Assembly: GCF_000802205.1 (NCBI RefSeq)
Contig: NZ_CP012850.1
Coordinates: 434,001 to 498,000 of the forward strand
From: Candidatus Nitrosocosmicus oleophilus
Lineage (GTDB): Archaea; Thermoproteota; Nitrososphaeria; Nitrososphaerales; Nitrososphaeraceae
Reading direction: 5' to 3'
DNA: 64,000 bases
Position 1 is the stretch's first letter; every line of letters starts with the position of its first letter. Both the position numbers and the translations under genes were made by a program. This document shows, in pieces, positions 37,158 to 47,435 of the stretch. Below the pieces are notes generated by a model. That model made no database searches, was not told the DNA's origin, and saw nothing but the letters and a program-made list of their open reading frames with translations.

Positions 37158-37531
37158 AATTTAAATAAATTAATCTAATACTTATATGTTTTTATCTCAT
37201 CTATTTAAATCTTATACAAAATCTAAAAAAAATTGTAAATACCATAATTTTGTGATTAATGCTATAAATTATTTATATACACATGTATGCCACAAGGAAT
37301 AGGTATAATAATAAAGACTTTTCTCTCTAGTGAATTTCAACCCCATTTCCTGAATAAGTATTTGGTTCTAATATATAGAGCAAGGATTAAGATTCTTCAG
37401 AGATCTTAAATCCATTAGCTGTTATTACACTTTTAATGCGATAAGATCTTACTACTACTAAGAACAAAAATCTAAAAAAAATTGTCTTAATCTATTAAAA
37501 TATAATTTGATTGATCAAATTATATTCAAAT
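37158..37531. other. 374-base gap with a 19-bp direct repeat
   Basis: No gene seen. The sequence AAAATCTAAAAAAAATTGT occurs at 37218-37236, just upstream of the ParB-like gene, and again at 37467-37485. Both copies sit within ACAA...TTGT ends, giving a loose dyad. Confidence 0.55.
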
Positions 37532-37969
37532 TCATTGTCCAAACGGTGGGGTCATTGGATAGACACCAACCTGATCTGAATATGCTGGCTTTGGATCCTT
37601 ATCGTCTTTTGGTTCCATAGTAACAAATAGATCAGTATACGTGTATGGGTAAACTTGTGTTGATTTATAACTAAAAGTCCCATCCTCCTTGACCATGCCT
37701 ACAGTCAAAGGATATTGAGATGCGCCGTAGTTTCCATCATAAAGCCATACTTCAAAAACTTTACCTTCTGGAGGAATGTAGTTCACTACTCCGTCGATAT
37801 CTAGTGAATGGCCATCTGATTTAATGTCTACCAACCCAAATACATCAGCTTGACGCCCAACTATTATTCCGGATTGATCAGTGGTTAGAGCGTATCCATT
37901 TGAAACATAAACTACGCCAATTAACAATGCTACGGACATAAATAATATGGTAATTCTTAGCGAAAACAT
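37532..37969 (-). CDS. Secreted RskA-like domain protein
   Basis: 145 residues with a signal sequence (about 5-26, ITILFMSVALLIGVVYVSNG). The mature part VFEVWLYDGNYGASQYPL, then GMVKEDGTFSYKS and VTMEPKDDKDPKP resembles the extracytoplasmic domain of anti-sigma-K factors (a small beta sandwich), here without the cytoplasmic anti-sigma part. Archaea lack sigma factors, so the domain must do something else at the cell surface. Confidence 0.65.
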   Translation of the reverse strand: MFSLRITILFMSVALLIGVVYVSNGYALTTDQSGIIVGRQADVFGLVDIKSDGHSLDIDGVVNYIPPEGKVFEVWLYDGNYGASQYPLTVGMVKEDGTFSYKSTQVYPYTYTDLFVTMEPKDDKDPKPAYSDQVGVYPMTPPFGQ

Positions 37970-38226
37970 CTACCGACTAATAAATGGTTCTTGTATATAA
38001 AGATTGAATGATACTTCAAACCTATCTATTTTCTCATTTAGAAGACCAAAAGAAATACTAATCGTATTAATAGTTATTAACCTTTTATATCCATATTATC
38101 TGACAACAAACTATACTCAAAACGATATCAAAATAATAGGATGCGATTACATAATTTGAGAGTTTTTTTTCTTGTGAATTTTATACTAAAATTAAGACAT
38201 TTATACTTGTTCTTATAAGAGGAGTT

Positions 38227-38658
38227 ATGAAATCATATAGTCGGAATACAAAAAAAGCAGGGATCGCTTTTGGTATTGCCATTTTAACAGTATCCATAAT
38301 GCTAGGCAATAGTGATATGTTATATCAAAATAAAGCAGTAGCACAAGTTGATAATTCTACTGTAATTCAAGAATTTAATGGAAAGCTTGATCAAATACAG
38401 GCAAAATTTAAAGAGTTTGTTGAACAGAATAAGATCAATACTACGTCACTAACTTTACCCAATAGCACTGGTATATCCGAAGCTTTACAAAAATTAAATT
38501 CAACTAAAATACTTGAAGAAGTATCTAATGCATTTAACAATGCTTTAAGCGAAGCAGGGATTACAAATGCAACTGAAGGGATGAAGCAAAAATATGGTGG
38601 AGATTTATCCATGCTCGTTCAAAAGTTTGACGAGATAAGAGGGAATTCCACAAATTAG
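38227..38658 (+). CDS. Small secreted helical protein
   Basis: 143 residues. A hydrophobic leader (about 11-29, AGIAFGIAILTVSIMLGN) and an Ala-Gln-rich cleavage-like region (AVAQVDNST) suggest secretion. The rest is helical and rich in Asn/Gln (FNGKLDQIQAKFKEFVEQN). An SD-like AGAGGAG at 38218-38224 stands three bases from the ATG. No family recognised. Confidence 0.7.
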   Translation: MKSYSRNTKKAGIAFGIAILTVSIMLGNSDMLYQNKAVAQVDNSTVIQEFNGKLDQIQAKFKEFVEQNKINTTSLTLPNSTGISEALQKLNSTKILEEVSNAFNNALSEAGITNATEGMKQKYGGDLSMLVQKFDEIRGNSTN

Positions 38659-38760
38659 TTTACAAAACTCTTTTTTCATAAATGTTGAGCATAATATTTT
38701 ATCTCTAGAAAAGACCTTTTTAACCATATGTCCTAAATGATTGGATTTGGACATTATTTA

Positions 38761-39407
38761 TTATTCTAATATTACTAATTGATGGGAAGAACTTGAATAT
38801 TTATCCTTAAAACGCTTTTGGTAACTTATTTTCAATATTAGAAGTATTGGTAAAATGGAAATTGGAATTATAACAGCAATACCGTAATATAGAAAAGATA
38901 CAACCAGAGATATGGTGTATACGATAGGGATCACACAAACCTGAATCAGGAAATATCGGCCCTTATGACCCAAAGTCCTTTGTGTTTTAATAATGTTCAC
39001 CAATGTAATTAAAAGTATTCCAGCTAAGATTTGAACAATACAAGAAAAAATTAGAGAATATTTATTTCTTAATTCCACGAGCCCTATTAGAGCAACAGAA
39101 GTAAGAGTCACTGTTACCAAAAATACTAAAAACACTAGTGAAGTGAAAATGGTAACACCTTCCAAGTTCTCTGCGTAGTCTAAAAGCAGAGTAAATCTAG
39201 ACCAGTAAAAAAATACAACTATGAAGCTGCATATATAAGCTATAAGAGCATGATAAAATACATCAGGTTCAAAAACTCCGGTTCGGAAGTCACTAAAGTA
39301 GCAAGATTATAAACAAGCAGTACCACACCTACAATCAACACTGAATCACTGAATGACCTTAACCTATCAGTTGTAAGAAATCCTTTCTTTACCTTGTCAA
39401 TGTCCTG
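38761..39407 (-). pseudogene. TMEM175-like (DUF1211) membrane protein, frameshifted
   Basis: Two frames together make one protein. From about 39407, the frame reads DRLRSFSDSVLIVGVVLLVYNLATL, the first-helix FSD signature of TMEM175-type potassium channels, and then stops. A different frame, open from about 39310, continues with DVFYHALIAYICSFIVVFFYW and runs into the 134-residue end of the gene (start-like TTG at 39165). The first part also lacks a start codon after the in-frame TAG at 39408-39410. A one-base error or mutation near 39290-39310 would explain the shift. Confidence 0.65.
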
Positions 39408-39712
39408 CTATGACCTTATTTTAATCATAATTGTAATTATATCACTACGTTTTCAAAAAATTGTTTTTACATTGAATTCATAGATCTTTTTCATCCATGG
39501 TGAGTTTGGTGAAATATCGTTAAAAATTCCTTTGGATTTTAATCAAAAGTTTTCATTATTTCATATTTTTGGCTTCCTGACAAAATATTATTTCTTGATG
39601 TATATTTAGAATAAGAGAACATAATTTGTAAAATCAAAATCCACTAAAAACAGAATTTTATGATCCTCTTTACATATTGTTATTAGCTAACCTAAGACAA
39701 GTCATATTGTTT
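39408..39712. other. 305-base gap
   Basis: AT-rich, no gene or strong structure seen. It separates the TMEM175-like remnant from the FUSC-like gene, both on the minus strand. Confidence 0.4.
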
Positions 39713-40681
39713 TCATCCTTGTCTTATACGAGATGATATATTTGGGATCAGAATACCAAAAAAGTAAGCCAAACTTACACCTAACAATGTTCCTAATACT
39801 CTTTCATCAAAGTGATATTCGATATTGGCAGATGTAGGATCACCGTACAACACAGACCAAAAAACCAAAAAAGTTGTAAATGCAGGTGAGATATACCAAC
39901 GACTCGAAATTGTAGCTGATGCAGTTACTAATGATATCGCACAAAGAGATGCAATAACTACTGGTGGTAGGCTCTGACCCAAAAGCCAAGATGCTATCAG
40001 AGCGCCCACAAACACTGAAATTGCACGTCCTACACTGCGCAACTTTTGGACTTCTTTGCGTGGTCACATTACAAACAATGCTGCACCAACAAGCCAACCG
40101 ATATGTTCAAATCCTAGTGCAAAACCCATAGTGGTTGCTGTAGCGGCCATCAGACCCAACCGTAAACCATAATTTCGCGATTGTTTGCTACTCATTAATG
40201 GTCTTTCAGCAGGTTGTTCTTGTTTATGCTCCTTAAAACATAAGGACCATCCGTAAGCAACAACTGAGCCTATGATATAGAGTAAAGACAAGGGAACTGA
40301 ATTAACAAGTCCTGGATAACTGAGTCCAACACCTGCAATTGGTAAACAGATTGTTAATGCTACGATACCAATTGTTCTTCTAGACAAAAGTAGTGCTGCA
40401 CCAAATGCTAGCAAGAACATACCTGGAATTGCAACTATGGCCCATTGTGCCATAAATGAACCCAGCATTAAGAATACGCCTATAAGTATTCCAATAACAA
40501 TTATCTTTCGACGTTGTTTAAGAGTTGGAGGTAGACCCATAATTGAAGCAGGTGATGCCCCAAGAAGCAGTGACAATCCAGCTTCAACATGACCGGTGGC
40601 GATAATAAAAACAAGAATTGCTGCGATCACAGCAGTAAAACGAGCATTACGCCAACTCCATATGAGATTGTTACTTTTCAT
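39713..40681 (-). pseudogene. FUSC-like membrane protein interrupted by an in-frame TGA
   Basis: One continuous frame of 323 codons (40681 to 39713) is broken only by a TGA at 40066-40064, between FVM and PRKEVQKLRSVGR. The first part, 205 residues, has about eight hydrophobic segments, and the second continues with more. The position of the stop is where aromatic-acid exporter/FUSC proteins have Arg (VMRP-type motif), so a CGA to TGA change is the simplest explanation. A second start-like TTG exists at 40042. Either a pseudogene, a base error, or readthrough. Confidence 0.65.
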
Positions 40682-41024
40682 GGGCCGTTGTTGCTTATTT
40701 CTGAAAAAGTATATTTATTATGAGTTTCTTGCTGTAAGTCATGTTTAATACGATTTATAATAGACGTCACAGTTTTCATCTAAATGATTAATCCCAAAAA
40801 TGAAATCAATATTTAAGAAGGTCATTAGATCGAGTCGTAGGATTTTCTAAACTTAACCTAATCAATTATGACTTTTTAATTACCACAGTACCTAAACTCC
40901 ATCACATAATTAATCATATTAAAGGATTTTTATTTTAATTAATTTCTGTTTGCTAGAAAAAAATATAGATCTATAACAATTTACTACGTTAAAGTTAATA
41001 TACAATACTGATTTTAATACTTCA
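40682..41024. other. 343-base gap with a divergent promoter region
   Basis: No gene seen. On the plus strand TTAATATAC at 40995-41003 is a possible TATA box 22-30 bases upstream of the CHRD-protein ATG, implying an almost leaderless transcript. Confidence 0.35.
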
Positions 41025-41546
41025 ATGAAAATTAATACCATCTTTTTGCTGACTGCCATTGGAGTGTTTGCAACTTTTTCATTATTGACAATGTCGACCA
41101 CCACCAACTTTAATGCAGCTGCTCAATCTAATGAAACCGAAAATAATCCAAATTTCTATGCAAATTTTACAGCTCCACCAGGATCTAATTCCGAGGCAAC
41201 AGGTAATGCGACCTTCACTGTTGGGGATGACCCAAATACAATGTTGTATGTAATTAGCGGGAATGGGCTAGGGAATATTTCTCAAGTTGTTATACTACAG
41301 AGTACAGGCGGCCGTACTACTGATTTGGTTCAACCGCTTTATTATGCTCCAACTTCAGGATTATATACAAAAGGTTCTGGAACTGCGGATGGGAATTTCA
41401 CATCTGATAATTTCGTGAACATACTTAAAGGAAAACCGATGACAGAATTAGTCAAAAAAATTATTGATGGAGAGGTGTATCTTGCAATAAAGACAGTTGA
41501 TTTTCCACTTGGTGAAATTGCAGGAAAAATAACACCAGTAAAGTAA
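41025..41546 (+). CDS. Secreted CHRD-domain protein
   Basis: 173 residues. A signal sequence (about 5-28) ends before AAAQSNETEN. The mature part fits the CHRD (chordin) domain: APPGSNSEATGNATFTVGDD, LYVISGNGLGNISQVVIL and the C-terminal GEVYLAIKTVDFPLGEIAGKI. Such domains are common in secreted proteins of Nitrososphaerales; they may bind other surface proteins. No anchor is seen. Confidence 0.75.
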   Translation: MKINTIFLLTAIGVFATFSLLTMSTTTNFNAAAQSNETENNPNFYANFTAPPGSNSEATGNATFTVGDDPNTMLYVISGNGLGNISQVVILQSTGGRTTDLVQPLYYAPTSGLYTKGSGTADGNFTSDNFVNILKGKPMTELVKKIIDGEVYLAIKTVDFPLGEIAGKITPVK

Positions 41547-42137
41547 GATAAGCTCCAAACATTTTTTTTAATTATTTACAATTTTGAGAATATCAACTAC
41601 ATGCTGCAGCTTGTTTACAGACGATATTGATGCGAGTTCCGCTAGTTAATTTTTTGTTAAAGGCTTGGTTTAATGTTATTTGATCTTTTTCATTTATGAT
41701 TGATTTAATACTCATTTGTGAGGACATAACTCATAACCGGTTCTAGTCACAATAAATCAATTTACTGGATTTCGTTCTTTATGAACAAATTTGAAAGAGC
41801 AAAATAACTATGCAAAGTTTAAGGTTAATTTATGTTGATTAAATAGATTTGAAATTTTCAAGAATCATTTGAACTATGGTAATGGAAGTATTTTAGAGGA
41901 GTAATCGGTCAAATCTCATCATTTAATCGAAAATAAATATGCATGATGTAATAATAAAATAAACCAATTCTAAATTCTAATTCATTTTTGGTTGAGCTAA
42001 AAGTAAGTGAATGTATCAATAAACGAAATTAGTATTATTTGTTCATTATTTTCCAAAATAAAAAATTGTTGAAATCAAACGTGATTAAGCGGGTTCTCAC
42101 CCACTGAATCACTTCTAATTTTATCTTTTTGACAATA
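41547..42137. other. 591-base gap between convergent genes
   Basis: No gene. AT-rich. Contains the hairpin at 42081-42112, listed separately. Confidence 0.4.
42081..42112 (-). terminator. Hairpin after the DUF308 gene
   Basis: GTGATT pairs with AATCAC and AGCGGG with CCCACT (one mismatch) around loop TTCTCA, 26 bases beyond the DUF308 stop. The minus strand then becomes T-rich. Likely transcription end or RNA 3' stabiliser. Confidence 0.4.
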
Positions 42138-42707
42138 CTAGCCTTTTGTTGGCTTTGGTATTGATAACCTCGCACCAGTTACACCAGCGACAATAATTTG
42201 GATACCGACGACCAGTAGTGCTATAGATATCAATATGCCTGCTATAACAGCACCCCATATTGGAGACACCATAATTAATATGGCTATTATAATGCTGAAT
42301 ATACCTGCAATTATACCAAATATTCTTGATCCTGCATGCATACCTCTGCCAGCCAAGCTATGAACTATTCTAGCTATACCATCACAGAACAGTGCAATAG
42401 CAAGTACAAACAGGATAAATACAGTAGAGCCCAGAGGATATACCACAACAATACTTGCCACTATAAGGACAATAATCCCAAGACCGATTGTACCCCATCT
42501 AGATGATCCCGGAGATGGACTGAAAATTCCAATTAAAATTCTTTCAATTCCTACAAAGAACAGAACTATTCCAAGTATGTAAACAACAGTGAAAGTTGCG
42601 ATTGCAGGGAAAAATAGAGCTATCATTGATCCGACAACAGCTATTACTCCTAAAACAATCTGTACTGCACGCATCCATCCTGGAGACTTTGTTTCAGATA
42701 ACGTCAT
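42138..42707 (-). CDS. DUF308/HdeD-type membrane protein
   Basis: 189 residues, six hydrophobic segments in three related pairs (GVIAVVGSMIALFFPAI; LGIIVLIVASIVVVYPLGS; IIAGIFSIIIAILIMVSP), with the Gly-rich loops typical of the HdeD/DUF308 family. In bacteria HdeD protects against acid; the role in archaea is unknown. Short polar N- and C-terminal ends. Confidence 0.8.
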   Translation of the reverse strand: MTLSETKSPGWMRAVQIVLGVIAVVGSMIALFFPAIATFTVVYILGIVLFFVGIERILIGIFSPSPGSSRWGTIGLGIIVLIVASIVVVYPLGSTVFILFVLAIALFCDGIARIVHSLAGRGMHAGSRIFGIIAGIFSIIIAILIMVSPIWGAVIAGILISIALLVVGIQIIVAGVTGARLSIPKPTKG

Positions 42708-44300
42708 ACACTATTGAATAATGTCTGCTTATATAAGGGTTAAATAACAAGTAACAATGTTAATGTTCTTTTATATTTTTTATCTCCATTGTATTGGTGT
42801 CTAACTATATAGTTGGATAGCAAATAAATAATCTTTGCTCGAGAATGTTAGCTAATTTTTTTATAATATGAATCTTGTTAGGTGATAAAATCCGTCTTTA
42901 ATGCTACTTTTTTAGAATCTCACATTTAGGGTTAAAAATAAGGTAAAAAAATAACGATAAATCCCTATGGCTTCAAATTTACCTATTATCTAAATAGATT
43001 ATATCAATCATCCATTTTGTCTATGATAGTCTATGATAGTCAAATAAAATCACAATCAAGATCTCAGATAATAGATTAAATCCTAGTAATATCTCTTAAA
43101 AAACTAACAGATTGAAAGGACATACTCAATAAACAGTATGATAGTAACTAAAATTCAAAACAAAGGGAAAGGATAGATATCAATATGACAAATGAAGCTA
43201 TCGAAAGAGCAAAGGAATGTATTTATTAATATTCATTCCGGTTTAGAAATAAAGACAATAAGATAATCACATTAAGATAATCACATTAAAAATAATTAGA
43301 TAGGAGGTATGCGATAGCAAATTGTTTATTGCACCAGTCAATCAGGTTGGGCGAATAATTCTAAAATCAAATCTATTGGTCTAATTAGTTTGGTTCATCT
43401 AAATAAATTGCACCATTTCAAATTTTCAATGTCATTGTTAGGATTCAAATAAGAAGAAAAACGATACTTAAAATATGATTGCTTAGCCTGTTTACGTTAT
43501 TGATACCAATATATAGTACTATTTAAGAATAATTAGGGTATATCATACTCACCAACAATTATCCCTTTCGACTTTGTAAAATAAATATTGTTTAATAGAA
43601 GAAATAAGGATGTAATATCTTGATGGTAACTTAGATTACTAAGTATAAGATGCAATAAATTATAGAATACACTTTTCGGATTTAATCTGCAGAAAAGCAA
43701 GGTAAAAAAATCCTCACCATATTAACACGATCTTTTATTGTTTGGTATTTTAAGTCATGAAAGATCAAGAAAGAATTATCTCAACTAGAATTATAGGATA
43801 GGAAAGAAAAGACACATAGTATTTCTAAATTGTATAATTAAATAGAAAGAAGTTACCTGATTGATATTTTTGATTAGATGGATACACTGGATTTCTATTG
43901 TTAATACTTATGTATCACGAGCAAGAGTCAATAGGAATTCTTCAAATAAATATTAAATGAAAGAACATGTTTGATACAGTCCAGGGTTTATGATTAATTA
44001 AATCAAGCTATATAATTACTTGACACTAAATCATGTCGAAAGTTTTTAGTACCATCTTTTGCTTATTTCTAATATGTTAAGGGATATAAGAATCTCAATC
44101 CAACACTTCTTGGATGTAATGAAACAGTTGGAGTAATGCTTATCATCCTGTAAAAGGAATAATTAACTAAAGCAGATAGGTGAAATAGAGTTGAATAGTT
44201 TATGTTTTATTTAGAAGTAATATCAATACTTTACTCTACAGAACCAATTTTGAGGCATATTGCTTTTTATAATAAGAAGTACACTAATTAGCAGAATAAC
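42708..44300. other. 1.6-kb gap, no clear gene
   Basis: AT-rich and full of stops in all frames. Short tandem repeats occur: CTATGATAGT twice at 43021-43040 and AAGATAATCACATT twice at 43260-43287. The start MTNEAIERAKECIY (43184-43228) looks like the beginning of a lost gene. A promoter for the UspA gene lies at the right end. No tRNA-like folding was found. Confidence 0.4.
44264..44275 (+). promoter_or_regulatory. TATA box of the UspA gene
   Basis: TTTTTATAATAA lies about 26-37 bases upstream of the ATG at 44301, the spacing for a nearly leaderless transcript. Confidence 0.4.
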
Positions 44301-44756
44301 ATGTTTTCTAAAATTTTAGTTGGTATAGATGGATCGGAATATTCTAGAAATGCTGTTAATTATGCTTTAGATCTTGCTGTAAAGGATGGATCGGAATTAT
44401 TTCTCTTAGCGATCGTTCCTTCCAAGGTTCATCATGGTGACTCATCAGGAGTATTTGGCATGGTATCTCCATCTTATTTTGATGAATATAAGAAGGAAGC
44501 TGAAAAATGGTTTGAAGAAATAATAAATCATATAAACAAGGAAACTACAATGGACGCCAGTACTAGAGTCAAATCAGAAGTAATTACCACCCCATTCTCC
44601 ACTCCGGCTTCAATTCTAAATTATGCAGAAGAGAGAGATGTCGACTTGATAGTAATCGGCACTAGGGGAAACTCGGGTTTTAAAAAAAGGTTACTTGGTA
44701 GTGTAGCTTCAGATGTTGTTACTTATGCTTATTGCCCTGTTTTGGTAGTAAAATAA
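44301..44756 (+). CDS. Universal stress protein UspA
   Basis: 151 residues, one Usp domain: KILVGIDGSEYSRNAVNYALDLA at the start and the ATP-binding VIGTRGNSGFKKRLLGSVASDV near 126-147 with VLVVK at the end. The GX2GX9GS pattern is intact, so it probably binds ATP. It is a stand-alone relative of the Usp domain fused to the symporter at 33199-33600. Confidence 0.93.
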   Translation: MFSKILVGIDGSEYSRNAVNYALDLAVKDGSELFLLAIVPSKVHHGDSSGVFGMVSPSYFDEYKKEAEKWFEEIINHINKETTMDASTRVKSEVITTPFSTPASILNYAEERDVDLIVIGTRGNSGFKKRLLGSVASDVVTYAYCPVLVVK

Positions 44757-44878
44757 GATCTATTTTTTTACCTTTTATATGAATCACGTGGGCAATAGTA
44801 TAAACAAGATTAATAGCATCCATAGATATCAAAATTAAAATATTTTATTGAGAACGATACATAGAAAGGATTTACAAA

Positions 44879-45397
44879 TCAAATCAAATCATCTTGATGT
44901 AATTTATCTAATAATGGTCTCAAACTAAGGCCAATTTCTTTTTCCCCTAAAATTATGTTGTAACCGAGGCCCAAAACTATAGATAGCATATTTCTATCTT
45001 CCCTAGCGGTGTAAATTGAACTTCCAAATATTTTGAATTCAAGATGATTGTCATGTATCCACTGCTTCCATTTTCTTGTTCTTTGAGCATTTTGATCTAA
45101 CGAGTTTATCACATAATCCAAATCAATTCCCTCTTCATTATCAAGTAATTGAAGCTTGACCATAGGGAGCATAACATTTCCACCTTTCACCGATTGTTTT
45201 TCTTTATTCATTTGTTCTATGATATTATCTTCAACTTCATGAGCATCTTGTGACTCATCCTTATAATCGTCTATATTAATGTCGTAATTTGGAAAAAAAT
45301 AGCCTGTCAAATTTTTATCCCAATCGTATATTTTGTACACTGTATCAATGTATTCTAATTTCCACAGTGGATTGTCTCTATTTCCCCTTCCAAACAT
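44879..45397 (-). CDS. Unknown 172-residue protein
   Basis: Soluble, acidic, with aromatic residues in the N-terminus (NPLWKLEYIDTVYKIYDWDKN) and a possible helical pair in the middle (DYVINSLDQNAQRTRKWKQW). No signal peptide or known motif. Not recognised. Confidence 0.6.
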   Translation of the reverse strand: MFGRGNRDNPLWKLEYIDTVYKIYDWDKNLTGYFFPNYDINIDDYKDESQDAHEVEDNIIEQMNKEKQSVKGGNVMLPMVKLQLLDNEEGIDLDYVINSLDQNAQRTRKWKQWIHDNHLEFKIFGSSIYTAREDRNMLSIVLGLGYNIILGEKEIGLSLRPLLDKLHQDDLI

Positions 45398-45553
45398 AAT
45401 AAAACAAAGTGTAAGTTGGTATTTTTATGTTGATAAAATAATGGAATCATTGTTTAAGATTTTCTTGATATGAAAAATGAGAAGCTCTATATTGATTTCT
45501 ACTACTTCTTGTATTGGATAATCTTAAAAATGTTAAAATCCAGAGCTCTGCTC

Positions 45554-45577
45554 AAGTAGAATAACATGATTCTACTT
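45554..45577 (-). terminator. Strong hairpin downstream of the 75-residue gene
   Basis: AAGTAGAAT pairs perfectly with ATTCTACTT around loop AACATG, 64 bases beyond the stop of the small gene ending at 45641. A second palindrome, CAGAGCTCTG, lies at 45541-45550, followed on the minus strand by a T-rich run. Confidence 0.45.
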
Positions 45578-45640
45578 CTAGATAAACTGCAGCTGTCTGG
45601 TTCTCGTATGAATACTAAATGTTAAAAAATGGGTTTTGTC

Positions 45641-45868
45641 TTAGACTTTGTATGACTGTAGTTCGCTTAAGCTGATTTTTAAAAATACTTCTGCGCCATT
45701 GTATCCTTCAACTTTATCTTTTGGTAAACTATACTCCTTGCGATCTCCCTGAGATGTAATTATTACTGAATCGTCATTTACAGCATCCACATTCCCTGCA
45801 TCTTCAAAGTCTTTTGATCTCACGTTTTTATGTATAATACTTTCCCAATCTTGTATTGCATCTTCCAT
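45641..45868 (-). CDS. Small PRC-barrel-like protein (DUF2171-like)
   Basis: 75 residues. The pattern NVDAVNDDSVIITSQGD, KEYSLPKDKVEGYNGAEVFLKI resembles the short PRC-barrel/DUF2171 beta domain. Weak match: could be an unrelated small beta protein. Confidence 0.55.
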   Translation of the reverse strand: MEDAIQDWESIIHKNVRSKDFEDAGNVDAVNDDSVIITSQGDRKEYSLPKDKVEGYNGAEVFLKISLSELQSYKV

Positions 45869-46192
45869 ATTAATTCAACGTAATGTCATTGACGAATTAT
45901 TTAAGCATTTATTTAATAATTGTTTGAAAAAAGTATTTTTGTAATATTTGTGTAGACGATTTTCTTACGATGGATAGAATCAGCAGAAATATAGCATCAC
46001 GATATTCAATCTTAAAGGACAGAAGTATGAAGGATTAAATGGATTAAATGGGGAGTGGAGATAGATAACAAAAGACCCAAATTAACTAGACAGTCATTGA
46101 AAACCCAGTGTTTTATTTTAAATGAAAATCAAAATGGTTTAATAATAAAGTTTAGTTGCTTTCATATTCTCAACCAAGAAAATTAAACCATA
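45869..46192. other. 324-base gap
   Basis: No gene seen. A short direct repeat GGATTAAAT occurs twice near 46033-46050. Confidence 0.35.
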
Positions 46193-46384
46193 TCATAATT
46201 CAGACAGTAATATCTCATAGTTTTCCGATTTGACACAAATCTCTATTACTCTTCCAGGTTTAATATTGTTAAGTTTCACAGGTTCACAAGTCAATTCTTG
46301 TGTTATTACCTTTGTTTCAAACACGGATTCTTCCTTTACGATTACATTTTCTTTAAGTGGTCTTTTAATTATTGTTACTTTCAT
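46193..46384 (-). CDS. Small basic protein of unknown function
   Basis: 63 residues (MKVTIIKRPLKENVIVKEES ... NYEILLSEL) of alternating beta-type sequence. No family recognised. Start ATG, complete stop; supported only by codon-level plausibility. Confidence 0.45.
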   Translation of the reverse strand: MKVTIIKRPLKENVIVKEESVFETKVITQELTCEPVKLNNIKPGRVIEICVKSENYEILLSEL

Positions 46385-46691
46385 GTTTTAACCCGATCTC
46401 CATTCTTTTGGTTTCCTTCTAGATTCTTTTATTATTTGTATATTTCTTCTATAGTCTTTTCAGCTATTTCTAGGTTCTTTATATTAGCAACAATACAATA
46501 ATGAGTTGATATTATCATGTATTGAAGATGTGATTTAATAAAATAGCGACTAAGCTAGAAAGCAGTTAATAAAGCCGTAATTAATGAACCTTGAAGGTAC
46601 CAGCTTTATCGTAAGACAGACCAGAAACGTAGCATTCTCAGGCTAGTTACTCCAAGATTAAGATCACCTTTTTAAATTACTAAAAATAAGT
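46385..46691. other. 307-base gap with hydrolase promoter
   Basis: No gene. CTTTTTAAATTA at about 46669-46680 is TATA-like, but only some 11-22 bases from the ATG at 46692, so it may not be the main promoter. Confidence 0.3.
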
Positions 46692-47435
46692 ATGTGGATG
46701 TTTCAAGTCTCTGCTGGAAGTCAAACCTTCAACCTAGGACTCATAGTGGTTGATATGCAAAACGGCTTTGTAAGCAAAGGAGGATCTTATGATCTATTAG
46801 GAATGAACACACAGGAATATCAAAAGATCATCCCTAAAACTAAGGAGCTTATTGCCTTTTGTAGAAGCAAGGGTATACCAATATTTTATACAGAAGCTGT
46901 TAGAGAAGCAAGTGGTATAGATCTGTTAACCCGAGTTCATAGGTTGTTACCTTTAGCAAGAGAGGAGCGACTCAAAGTTCCTATAACTGTAAGAGGCACA
47001 TGGGATGCTCAAACAATAGACGAAATTAAGCCTACAGAAAATGATCATATAGTCATTAAGAGAAGAGATGGCGCATTTCAAGATACAGAATTAAGAGTAT
47101 GGCTTCAAAGTGAAGGGATCAATACATTGATTTTTTGTGGAGTAGATACTTCTATTTGCGTTGAAACTTCATTACGAGAAGCATTCAATAGTGGATATGA
47201 CGTAATTGTTGTATCTGACGCTACTGCTTCTGGAATTCATAAACACTATGAAACAACATTAGAAAGGGTACGAGATTATTACGGTTTAGTAGTTGATGTA
47301 GAACGTTTCTATAAAATGATAACATCTCTGGAAAATATTAAATCTGGCCAAATGAGCGATAGCGATATATCAGATAAATATGGTAAATTTCTTAAAGAAT
47401 TCAGTTTACTTGATATCAGAAAAGGTGAAAATTAA
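46692..47435 (+). CDS. Isochorismatase-family cysteine hydrolase
   Basis: 247 residues. The catalytic triad of this family is visible: D21 in VVDMQNGF, K123 in IVIKRRDGAF and C156 in GVDTSICVE, with the cis-peptide region before the cysteine. Such enzymes act on amides (nicotinamide, N-carbamoyl compounds, biuret-like substrates). The C-terminus (about 215-247) is an extra helical extension. The substrate cannot be told from the sequence; a link to nitrogen metabolism is possible. Confidence 0.87.
   Translation: MWMFQVSAGSQTFNLGLIVVDMQNGFVSKGGSYDLLGMNTQEYQKIIPKTKELIAFCRSKGIPIFYTEAVREASGIDLLTRVHRLLPLAREERLKVPITVRGTWDAQTIDEIKPTENDHIVIKRRDGAFQDTELRVWLQSEGINTLIFCGVDTSICVETSLREAFNSGYDVIVVSDATASGIHKHYETTLERVRDYYGLVVDVERFYKMITSLENIKSGQMSDSDISDKYGKFLKEFSLLDIRKGEN

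Noticed and set aside
40064-40066. Selenocysteine codon
   Set aside because: Selenocysteine is not known from Thaumarchaeota, no SECIS-like hairpin was seen, and Arg is expected at this site.
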